Shown here one piece after another: positions 8,353 to 16,908 of a stretch of DNA of 64,000 bases. Below the pieces are notes generated by a model. That model was not told the DNA's origin. It was given only the letters and a program-made list of their open reading frames with translations, and searched no databases. A program made the translations under genes and the position numbers. Within the stretch, counting starts at the first letter, position 1; every line of letters begins with the position of its first letter. This DNA comes from Maricaulis sp048270265 (GTDB lineage Bacteria; Pseudomonadota; Alphaproteobacteria; Caulobacterales; Maricaulaceae). The stretch lies in assembly GCF_048270265.1 (NCBI RefSeq), contig NZ_JBLWTD010000011.1, positions 1-64,000 on the forward strand, given 5' to 3'.

Positions 8353-9321
8353 ATGGAAAACGTGCCGGAATTTGTGCAGAGCTTTAACCCTGTCTATTAC
8401 GCGATCCCGCTGTTCGTGATCCTCGTCTGCATCGAGATGGTTCACGCCAAGATGACCGGATCGGCGCGTTTCGAGCCGCGTGACAGCTTTTCCAGCCTCG
8501 CCATGGGATTCGGCAATTCGATCTCGGCCGTGCTGTTCGGCGGCATCCTGACGGCCTGGGCGATGTTCGTCTACCAGTTCCGGATTTTCGACATCGGCTT
8601 TCCCTGGTGGGTCTGGCCCGTCGCCTTCGTGCTGGACGACTTCATGTATTACTGGTTCCACCGCCTCGGTCACACCGTGCGCTGGTTCTGGGCCGATCAC
8701 ATCGTCCACCACTCCTCGCAGCACTATAATCTGACCACGGCGCTGCGGCAGTCCTGGCTCAGCCCGCTGACGCTGAAATTCCTCTGGCTCGGATCGGTGA
8801 TGATCCTGCTCGGCTTCCATCCGCTCGTGATCGGTATCGTGTCGGGCTTCAACCTGATCTATCAATTCTGGTTCCACACCGAAGCGATCAAGAAAATGCC
8901 GGCCTGGTTCGAGGCGGTGATGAATACGCCCTCGCACCACCGCGTGCATCACGCCACCAATCCGGTCTATCTCGACCGCAATTTCGCCGGTGTTTTCATC
9001 ATCTGGGACAGGATGTTCGGAACCTTTCAGCCCGAGCTCGATGACGAGCCGTGCCGCTATGGCATCATCCACAATATCGGCACCCACAACCCGTTCAAGA
9101 TTGCGATCCACGAGTGGGTGTCCCTGTTCAAGGACATGCGCCATGCCAAATCACCCCGCGATGCAATGATGTATCTGCTCGCCCCGCCAGGCTGGTCGCC
9201 GGACGGTTCGCGCGGGACCTCGAAACAGATCAAGGCGCGCTGGCAGGCCCGTGTGGGCGGCGAGGCGGCCTCTGGTGAGGAGGTCGCGGCTGATCCGGCT
9301 CCGCAGGTCGCGGCGGAGTAG
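8353..9321 (+). CDS. Sterol desaturase / fatty acid hydroxylase family protein
   Basis: This is an integral membrane non-haem diiron oxygenase of 322 residues. The histidine clusters of the superfamily are intact: HRLGH (H103, H107), HHSSQH (H119, H120, H124) and HHRVHH (H195, H196, H199, H200), with H175 as an extra ligand candidate. Hydrophobic segments near residues 15-30, 50-75, 85-100 and 140-170 give the usual four-helix membrane body. Such enzymes hydroxylate or desaturate sterols, carotenoids, fatty acyl chains or alkylglycerols. The C-terminal 50 residues are Ala/Glu rich and not needed for the core. It directly follows the small membrane protein and precedes the diiron ferritin-like gene, which again points to oxidation of a lipid-like substrate. 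Confidence 0.92.
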   Translation: MENVPEFVQSFNPVYYAIPLFVILVCIEMVHAKMTGSARFEPRDSFSSLAMGFGNSISAVLFGGILTAWAMFVYQFRIFDIGFPWWVWPVAFVLDDFMYYWFHRLGHTVRWFWADHIVHHSSQHYNLTTALRQSWLSPLTLKFLWLGSVMILLGFHPLVIGIVSGFNLIYQFWFHTEAIKKMPAWFEAVMNTPSHHRVHHATNPVYLDRNFAGVFIIWDRMFGTFQPELDDEPCRYGIIHNIGTHNPFKIAIHEWVSLFKDMRHAKSPRDAMMYLLAPPGWSPDGSRGTSKQIKARWQARVGGEAASGEEVAADPAPQVAAE

Positions 9322-9387
9322 GCGCCCGGTCATTACAAATTCGACGAGGCTCTTGCTTTCCTCCGGAATTTGATCGATGTTGGGGAA

Positions 9388-9402
9388 GTGAACGCTGTTC
9401 AC
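9388..9402. promoter_or_regulatory. Palindromic operator candidate, copy 3
   Basis: The site reads GTGAACGCTGTTCAC, a perfect palindrome with 6-bp arms (GTGAAC/GTTCAC) around GCT. It lies 38 bp before the ATG of the ferritin-like gene, where a repressor would block the promoter. Of the three copies it is the most symmetric. Confidence 0.65.
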
Positions 9403-9440
9403 CAAAACAAGTCTGGCCATACCTGGGGAGGTTCAACGCC

Positions 9441-10529
9441 ATGGGAACGCTTCGCGATCTCTATCCGATTCCGAATATCGACAAGTCGTGGTCCGTGCCA
9501 CAGGATTTCACGACCCTGTTTGACTGGGAGTATGATGAGGGTCGCACGACGCTCATGCACCTCTACCAGAAGGGCAAGGACATGCAGTGGGATGCGGTAA
9601 ACCGCATCGACTGGACGCAGGAACTCGATTTCGAAAATCCCATGCAAATGCCCGAAGAGGCCAATGCGATTTTCGGCTCCCCGATGTGGGACAAGATGAA
9701 CAAGGCCGAGAAGCGCGAATTCCGCCGCCACTCCCAAGCCTGGAACATCTCGCAATTCATGCAGGGCGAACAGGCAGCGCTGATCTGTGCCGCCAAGATC
9801 GTGCAGCAGGTTCCCGATCTCGACGCCAAATTCTATGCCTCCACCCAGGTGATGGACGAGGCGCGCCATGTCGAGGCCTACAAGAACCTTCTGACCAAGT
9901 TCGGCGTCGCCTATCCGATGACCGCGCCGCTGCAGCAGCTGATCGACCAGGCCCTGCGCGACAGCCGCTGGGACATGACCTATCTGGCGATGCAGGTCGT
10001 CATTGAAGGTCTGGCGCTGGCCGCCTTCGGTACGATCCGTGATGTCGCCCAGAACCCGCTGGCCCGCATGGTCAACGCCTATGTGATGGAAGACGAGGCG
10101 CGCCATGTTGCCTTCGGCCGTCTGTCGCTGCGCGATTACTATCCGACCCTGACAGATGCCGAGCGCGATGAGCGCGAGGAATTCCTCGTCGAGGCCTGCT
10201 ATCTGATGCGCGACCGCTTCCAGGCGCGCGAAGTGTTCGAAGTGATGGGCCTGCCCGTCGATGAATGCGTCAAATACGTCGAGCAATCGGCCACAATGCA
10301 GCTGTTCCGGACCTTCCTGTTCCAGCGCATCGTGCCGATCGTCAAGGATATCGGTCTTTGGGGCCCACGCATCCAGAAGGCCTATGTCGATATGGGCGTG
10401 ATGCACTTCTCCGAACTCAATCTCGATGAGCTCTCATCCCAGGACGAGAAGATCGCCGCCGAGTTTGACGAGCAGAACAAGGATGTTCGCACCGCCTACG
10501 TCCAGGCTGTCGCCGGGCACGCCGAATAA
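9441..10529 (+). CDS. Ferritin-like diiron protein, probable oxygenase
   Basis: This 362-residue protein of the ferritin-like/ribonucleotide-reductase-like superfamily carries a full diiron set: E110 (QGEQAAL), E140 and H143 (MDEARH), E189 (VIEGLAL), E219 and H222 (EDEARH). The two identical DEARH boxes on separate helices are the classic E...ExxH...E...ExxH pattern of AurF-type N-oxygenases and related alkane/aldehyde-active enzymes. It has no signal peptide, so it acts in the cytoplasm. GGGGAGG lies upstream of the ATG. It is preceded by copy 3 of the shared palindrome. The precise reaction is unknown; hydroxylation or oxidation of the compound handled by the neighbouring genes is the simplest reading. 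Confidence 0.85.
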   Translation: MGTLRDLYPIPNIDKSWSVPQDFTTLFDWEYDEGRTTLMHLYQKGKDMQWDAVNRIDWTQELDFENPMQMPEEANAIFGSPMWDKMNKAEKREFRRHSQAWNISQFMQGEQAALICAAKIVQQVPDLDAKFYASTQVMDEARHVEAYKNLLTKFGVAYPMTAPLQQLIDQALRDSRWDMTYLAMQVVIEGLALAAFGTIRDVAQNPLARMVNAYVMEDEARHVAFGRLSLRDYYPTLTDAERDEREEFLVEACYLMRDRFQAREVFEVMGLPVDECVKYVEQSATMQLFRTFLFQRIVPIVKDIGLWGPRIQKAYVDMGVMHFSELNLDELSSQDEKIAAEFDEQNKDVRTAYVQAVAGHAE

Positions 10530-10583
10530 TCAGTGATGGTGCCGCTGGCCCGGCCCCGGGCCGGTGCCAGCGGCAATCATTCC

Positions 10584-11597
10584 CTAGTCGCAATCGCGCG
10601 TCGGATTATCCCGCGTGATGGCGCAAATCATCATCCCGCCATCTTCCGCACCATAGGTCGCGATGAGACGTTCGCGCAGGGTCGCCCACTTGTCGGCGCT
10701 GTCCTCGATCGCCGCCTCGACGCTGCGACGGAAATTATCGCCCAGGGCGCCGCGTTCGCTGCTGCCAGCGCCGATCTGCGGGTCGATCACACCGGTATCC
10801 TTGGCCAGGTTGAGGTGGCGCACACGGTGCTCGCCCTCATCGCCATAGAAGCAGCCACGCTCCTCGCCAATGAAGGACTCATTGTCGAAACAGCCCGAAA
10901 TCAGGCCGGCCGGGAAGGCTGGATTGGCGACGCGCAGGTCGAGCCAGGGTGAGCGGCCCGTATGGCCCAGCCCCGGAGGGTTCTCGACGCCGACGGGCAG
11001 GCCCGAATCGGGCCGGTCGACCCAGTTGGAATGGGAATAGAAGTCCTGGCTGGCATGCAGGATCAGGCCGAGATGGGCGAGGATATTGCACTTGGCGCGG
11101 CCATGCTCGCTACCGGCATAGACGCAATCGATATAGCTGGGGATCTGGCTGCCGCGGATATCGCCATCCTCATCAAGCAGGGCGGCGGCATCAAGCACGG
11201 CATGGTCCAGATTGGACATCATCTCGGTCCGGCATTCGGTCAGCGAGGCCTCGGCTTCGGCGGCGCTGCGCGGATAGCCCGCCACGTCGAAATAATCGCC
11301 GGCGCTGCAATGGGCATGGGAGGTCAGCATGCCGCGGCCGCGATCCGGCGCGCCCACGGCGCCGAAGGAGCCTTCTTCGCCGGCCAGGCTGTCGAGCGTA
11401 TCGGGCTGGAAGCACGCATCGCCCGAGCGGCCATTGTCGCAGGCCAGAGCATGGCGCGTGATCCGTCCGTGTTCGGCATTCTGGCCCATGCCGCGCACCG
11501 TGCCATAGCCCCAGCTCGCGATCGGGGCGAGGCTGGCAATGGCCAGTGTCGTGGCGAGCAGGAAGGCGGCGCGGCTATGAGGTCGGGCGGGTTCCAT
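10584..11597 (-). CDS. Secreted CinY-like protein, possible Zn phospholipase C/P1 fold
   Basis: This 337-residue protein has an N-terminal hydrophobic segment (AAFLLATTLAIASLAPIASW) that looks like a signal peptide. The mature part contains GMGQNAEHGRITRHAL, the segment LGLILHASQDFYSHSNWVD and NPPGLGH. Together these recall the CinY family named after the actinobacterial cinnamycin cluster and, more distantly, the histidine-rich helical phospholipase C/P1 nuclease fold. About nine cysteines (for example ACDNGRSGDACF) suggest disulfides outside the cytoplasm. I give no substrate. The gene is isolated, convergent with the ferritin-like gene and downstream of the ScfR regulator on the same strand with a 123-bp gap. 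Confidence 0.65.
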   Translation of the reverse strand: MEPARPHSRAAFLLATTLAIASLAPIASWGYGTVRGMGQNAEHGRITRHALACDNGRSGDACFQPDTLDSLAGEEGSFGAVGAPDRGRGMLTSHAHCSAGDYFDVAGYPRSAAEAEASLTECRTEMMSNLDHAVLDAAALLDEDGDIRGSQIPSYIDCVYAGSEHGRAKCNILAHLGLILHASQDFYSHSNWVDRPDSGLPVGVENPPGLGHTGRSPWLDLRVANPAFPAGLISGCFDNESFIGEERGCFYGDEGEHRVRHLNLAKDTGVIDPQIGAGSSERGALGDNFRRSVEAAIEDSADKWATLRERLIATYGAEDGGMMICAITRDNPTRDCD

Positions 11598-11720
11598 GGG
11601 GTGTCCTTGCTTTGCGAAGCCGCAGCATCACCCGCCAGCCAACAGAGCGGTACCTTCCATGTATCTCGCGGAAAAGTCACGGGAAAGCGTGAATTTGTCC
11701 GATTTCAACCAATGGTTGGT

Positions 11721-13151
11721 TCAGTCTTCCCCGAAGGAATAGGGCGAGGCGCGCAACTGATGCAGGTCCATGTGGAGCTTGCGGTTGAGCGGCGGGAAGG
11801 CGCGCTGGGCGCAGTCCTCGCGTTCGCACAGCCGGCAGGCAATCCCGACCGGCTGAACGCGGCTGCCTTCGAAACCGTCAGCATGGACGATCTTGTCGGC
11901 ATGGGCCCAGTCGCAACCCAGGGCGATAGCGTGGATCACTGGGCGCTGCCCGATCGGGGCCGGGCTGACCTGGCCGCGGGCGATGGAGAGATTGCGCTTG
12001 CCGTCGGGCAGTTCGAAGGCCTGCACCAGCAGCCGTTCCGGCTGGCCCAGCGCGTCATAGAGATTCCATTTCGGACAGCCGCCGCCGGAGCGGGCAAAGG
12101 GCATGATGCCGCCGCCAAAGCGTTTCGAGACATTGCCGGCCTGGTCGACCCGGATCATGAAGAAGGGCAGGCCGCGCGCGCCCGGGCGTTGCAGCGTGGT
12201 GAGGCGATGGCAGATCTGCTCGAAACTGACTTCGAAGCGGCGTTGCAGCCGGTCGACATCATAACGCGTCTCCTCGGCGACCTTCAGCACCTTGGCATAG
12301 GGCATGTGCACGGCGCCGGCGAAATAATTGGCGAGGCCGATGCGGTAGAGCCGGCGGGCCTCGTCGGAGGGCAGGTTGGCCTGGTCGCACAGGGCGTCGA
12401 GCGTGTCGCCGAGCTCCAGAGAGGCGAGCACGACGGCCATGTTGAAGGAGCGCGAGCCTGGCGCCAGCGCTTCGGAGAGGAGCAGGCGGCGGCCATGGAA
12501 ATCGAGCCGGCGGCGGGCGCCCGCCATGATGGTCTCGTCGAGAATGCGCACGGCGAAGCCGTGGCGTTCCAGCAAATGCCGGGTGAGGGCGCTCTCGCAG
12601 AAGCGCGGCTTGATGCCGGTCTGCTCGATCAGCGTTTCCGCGGCGTCCTCCAGCTCGGGGAAATGGTTCTGGCGCGCATCGAGCGCATCGCGCACGCTTT
12701 CCAGCACGGCGCCCGGACCGCCATGGGCCGAGCCCGGGCCGCTCATGCGGCTGGCCAGATCGGCCGTCGCCGCGCTGGTCTCGCGATAGGACTGATACAG
12801 GCGGGCAAAGGCTTCCGCGACGCGGGGGTGACCATCGGCGAGCTCATTGAGCTCGATGCGGTCAAGCTCCATGCCCGCGAGGAGCGGATCGGCCGCCGCC
12901 TCGCGCAGATCGGACAGCAATTGCTTGTCGGACTCCTGGGCGAAGGCGCGGACATCGACATCGAAGGCATCGGCCAGCGACAGCAGCACGCGCGCCGTGA
13001 CCGGGCGTTGATTGCGTTCCAGCAGGTTGAGATAGCTTGGCGACAGGCCCAGCGCGGCGGCGGCCTCGGCCTGGGTGAGGCCGCGCTCACGCCGCAGGCG
13101 GCGCAGACGGGCGCCCGCAAAGATCTTTTCGAGAGGCTGGGTTTCGCTCAT
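11721..13151 (-). CDS. ScfR-family XRE regulator (RamB-like) of acetate metabolism
   Basis: This 476-residue regulator has an N-terminal helix-turn-helix (RLRRERGLTQAEAAAALGLS), a central IrrE/ImmA-like region and a C-terminal DUF2083 domain with CRLCEREDCAQRAFPP. That is the architecture of short-chain fatty acyl-CoA regulators such as RamB, PccR and MccR. It is divergent from aceA with about 130 bp between starts. RamB-type proteins control glyoxylate-shunt and acetate genes, so aceA, aceB and perhaps acs are the likely targets. I chose the ATG at 13151; a TTG at 13172 would add seven residues. No clear ribosome site precedes the ATG, so the message may have a very short leader. Confidence 0.9.
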   Translation of the reverse strand: MSETQPLEKIFAGARLRRLRRERGLTQAEAAAALGLSPSYLNLLERNQRPVTARVLLSLADAFDVDVRAFAQESDKQLLSDLREAAADPLLAGMELDRIELNELADGHPRVAEAFARLYQSYRETSAATADLASRMSGPGSAHGGPGAVLESVRDALDARQNHFPELEDAAETLIEQTGIKPRFCESALTRHLLERHGFAVRILDETIMAGARRRLDFHGRRLLLSEALAPGSRSFNMAVVLASLELGDTLDALCDQANLPSDEARRLYRIGLANYFAGAVHMPYAKVLKVAEETRYDVDRLQRRFEVSFEQICHRLTTLQRPGARGLPFFMIRVDQAGNVSKRFGGGIMPFARSGGGCPKWNLYDALGQPERLLVQAFELPDGKRNLSIARGQVSPAPIGQRPVIHAIALGCDWAHADKIVHADGFEGSRVQPVGIACRLCEREDCAQRAFPPLNRKLHMDLHQLRASPYSFGED

Positions 13152-13165
13152 GTTTTGTACCAAAA

Positions 13166-13194
13166 TTGACAAGATGACACTATGACAATGTAAT
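13166..13194 (+). promoter_or_regulatory. aceA promoter with three tandem WTGACA repeats
   Basis: TTGACA (13166-13171), a 17-bp spacer and TGTAAT (13189-13194) form a near-consensus sigma-70 promoter reading toward aceA. The same stretch is three tandem 8-bp units, TTGACAAG, ATGACACT and ATGACAAT (13166-13189). Next to it, TTTTG-TAC-CAAA (13153-13164) forms a short inverted repeat over the start of the divergent regulator. The tandem units are good candidates for a regulator binding site. Confidence 0.65.
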
Positions 13195-13284
13195 TAGTAT
13201 ACATCGTGTCCGCTTTATATGGAAGGCTTTCTCGACAGGCATCCTGCCGTTTGACACCATGAGGGCAATTCAACTCCCACAGTT

Positions 13285-14583
<1,299 letters not shown>

Positions 14584-14663
14584 GCCTTCGGGCCCTCTGA
14601 ACCCAGGCGGGGTGCGCAGACCATCCGCGCACCCCGCATCTCTTTTGCCGACTGGAGACAGCC

Positions 14664-16304
14664 ATGACACAGATTACACCGAGCGGCGTTGAAATCCTGG
14701 GCCATCTCGAGCCGGGTTACCGCGATATTCTCAGCCATGAGGCGCTGGACTTTCTGGCTGGCCTGCATCGCCGCTTCGAGAAGCGCCGCCAGTCGCTGCT
14801 GCGCCATCGCGCCGAGCGCCAGGCCGAGCTGAATGTCGGTGCCTTGCTGATGTTCCCGCACGAGACCGCCGATATCCGCGCCAGCGAGTGGAAAGTCCGC
14901 CCGGCGCCGGCCGATCTGCAAGACCGCCGCGTCGAGATCACCGGTCCCGTTGACCGCAAGATGGTCGTCAATGCGCTCAATTCCGGTGCCAAATGCTTCA
15001 TGGCCGATTTCGAGGACGCGACCTCGCCGGTCTGGTCCAACCTTATCGAGGGCCAGATCAATCTGCGCGACGCCGTGCGCCGCGAGATCGATTATGTCGA
15101 CGAGAAAAACGGCAAGCGCTACCAGATCAATGAAGACGCAGCGGTGCTGATTGTGCGCCCGCGCGGCTTGCATCTCGAAGAACGTCATGTCCGGGTCAAC
15201 GGTCAGGCCATTTCCGGATCCTTCTTCGATTTCGGCCTCTATCTGTTCAATAACCACGCCGCCCTGAAAGAGCGTGGGACGGGGCCGTATTTCTACCTGC
15301 CCAAGATCGAATCCCGTTTCGAGGCACGGCTGTGGAGCCTGGTCTTCCAGCATGCCGAGGACGAACTCGGTCTGGAACGCGGCACGATCCGCGCCACCGT
15401 GCTGATCGAGACCCTGCCGGCCAGTTTCGAACTCGACGAGATCCTGTACGAGCTGCGCGGCAATATCGTCGCCCTCAATTGCGGCCGCTGGGACTATATC
15501 TTCAGCTATATCAAACGCCTGCAGGCGCGCCCCGAACATGTCCTGCCGGACCGTTCCGCGGTGACGATGAAGACGCCCTTCATGGCGGCCTATTCCAGGC
15601 GCGTTGTCACCGTGTGCCATCGCCGCGGCGCCCATGCGATGGGCGGCATGTCGGCCTTTATCCCGGTCAGGGGTGATGAAGCGGCCAATGATGCGGCGCT
15701 GGAACAGGTGCGTCAGGACAAGCTGCGTGAGGTCAAGAACGGCCATGACGGCACCTGGGTCGCTCACCCCGATCTGGTTCCGGTGGCCATGAACGTGTTC
15801 GATGAGCACATGCCGGGCGCCAACCAGCTCGACTTTGTCGACGAGTTCGCCATGCCGGTGACGACCCAGGATCTGCTCAAGGCCCCCGAGGGCGAGATCA
15901 GTGATGCCGGTGTTGCCGACAATATCGATGTCGCCATCCGCTATGTCGCGGCCTGGCTGGGCGGACGCGGCGCCGTGCCGATCCGCAATCTGATGGAAGA
16001 TGCGGCGACGGCCGAGATTGCCCGGGCCCAGCTCTGGCAGTGGCGCCGCTTCGGCAAATCCACCCGCGAAGGCACGGCACTCACCGACGCCGGGCTGGCG
16101 GCGCAGATCGAGTCGACCTGCACGGCGCTCCAGGCCGAGGTTGCGGGCCGGGAAGAGGTGCAGAACCAGATCCGCCAGGCGGCCACCATCCTGCACGATC
16201 TCGTCCTGTCGGAGGAATTCGTCGAATTCCTCACCCTGCCGGCCTATGACGTGCTGACGGAAGGGCTCAAGAAGTCCATGCGACTGAAAGAGTTCGAAGA
16301 CTGA
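14664..16304 (+). CDS. aceB: Malate synthase A
   Basis: This 546-residue enzyme condenses glyoxylate and acetyl-CoA to malate, completing the glyoxylate shunt. The length is that of the A isoform (about 530-550 residues) rather than the longer G isoform. Family segments include LNSGAKCFMADFEDATSP, PRGLHLEERH, VLIETLPASFELDEILYE and NCGRWDY. The ribosome site CTGGAGA lies just before the ATG. It follows aceA in the same direction and is closed by a strong bidirectional terminator 27 bp after its stop, so aceA-aceB look like a two-gene unit. Confidence 0.97.
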   Translation: MTQITPSGVEILGHLEPGYRDILSHEALDFLAGLHRRFEKRRQSLLRHRAERQAELNVGALLMFPHETADIRASEWKVRPAPADLQDRRVEITGPVDRKMVVNALNSGAKCFMADFEDATSPVWSNLIEGQINLRDAVRREIDYVDEKNGKRYQINEDAAVLIVRPRGLHLEERHVRVNGQAISGSFFDFGLYLFNNHAALKERGTGPYFYLPKIESRFEARLWSLVFQHAEDELGLERGTIRATVLIETLPASFELDEILYELRGNIVALNCGRWDYIFSYIKRLQARPEHVLPDRSAVTMKTPFMAAYSRRVVTVCHRRGAHAMGGMSAFIPVRGDEAANDAALEQVRQDKLREVKNGHDGTWVAHPDLVPVAMNVFDEHMPGANQLDFVDEFAMPVTTQDLLKAPEGEISDAGVADNIDVAIRYVAAWLGGRGAVPIRNLMEDAATAEIARAQLWQWRRFGKSTREGTALTDAGLAAQIESTCTALQAEVAGREEVQNQIRQAATILHDLVLSEEFVEFLTLPAYDVLTEGLKKSMRLKEFED

Positions 16305-16330
16305 GTTTACCGTCTTCGACGCAATCATAA

Positions 16331-16365
16331 AAAAGACCGGCTGCGCAATGCGGAGCCGGTCTTTT
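16331..16365. terminator. Bidirectional intrinsic terminator after aceB
   Basis: A 12-bp perfect stem AAAAGACCGGCT / AGCCGGTCTTTT (16331-16342 and 16354-16365) gives a T-tract on both strands. It lies between the convergent ends of aceB and the lipoprotein gene and can stop transcription from both sides. Confidence 0.9.
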
Positions 16366-16386
16366 GCATGGTGCGCAATGGCGGTC

Positions 16387-16908
16387 TTACAGGCCGGTCA
16401 ACCCGCCCGAACCCGGCATGCGGTAGCCGCACATATCGGCCAGTTTCCAGCCATCAGCGGTCTGCTCGAAGCGGCAGCTGAGGAAATCGCGCATCGCCGT
16501 GCCATAGGGCGGCGGTGCATCGGCCAGTGGCGTCGCGGCCGGCGGGGCGACGCGGCTGAAATTGGCCTGCGGATAGACCAGGACCTGGCGCACGGTTTCC
16601 GTCGCGGCGACGCGTGGATCGTCAATAATGCACAGGGGCGGCTGCGACAGCATGCCGACCAGCGTGCCATTGGTCTCGCCCGGAGCACCCCAGACCCAGG
16701 CCCGCACCAGCGGGTCACGCCGGATGAAGGCATTGCGCAGCGCGTTCGGCGCCAGGCTCTGGCTCACATTGGTTTCATTATGGCTGATGATGGCGGCGAA
16801 GGCGGCCATCTCATGGGCTTGCGGCGCGCGGCAGGCGGGCACGGTTTCGGTGGCGCAGGCGGCCAGCAGGCTGCTGGCGGCGACGGCAAGGACAACAACA
16901 CGCTTCAT
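16387..16908 (-). CDS. Small lipoprotein, unknown function
   Basis: This 173-residue protein has a lipoprotein signal peptide: VVVLAVAASSLLAAC gives an LAAC lipobox with C18 as the lipidated residue. The mature part has three further cysteines (PAC, PLC, LSC) and a fourth in DMCGYRM, so disulfides are possible. I do not recognise the family. The start overlaps the end of acs by 4 bp, so it is translated from the acs message. Its role in acetate use is not evident, and it may simply ride on that transcript. Confidence 0.75.
   Translation of the reverse strand: MKRVVVLAVAASSLLAACATETVPACRAPQAHEMAAFAAIISHNETNVSQSLAPNALRNAFIRRDPLVRAWVWGAPGETNGTLVGMLSQPPLCIIDDPRVAATETVRQVLVYPQANFSRVAPPAATPLADAPPPYGTAMRDFLSCRFEQTADGWKLADMCGYRMPGSGGLTGL

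Noticed and set aside
10962..13169. 735-codon open frame on the + strand opposite the ScfR regulator and CinY-like gene
   Set aside because: It is the mirror of two well-supported genes in high-GC DNA and has an Ala/Gly/His/Arg-rich product with no family features.
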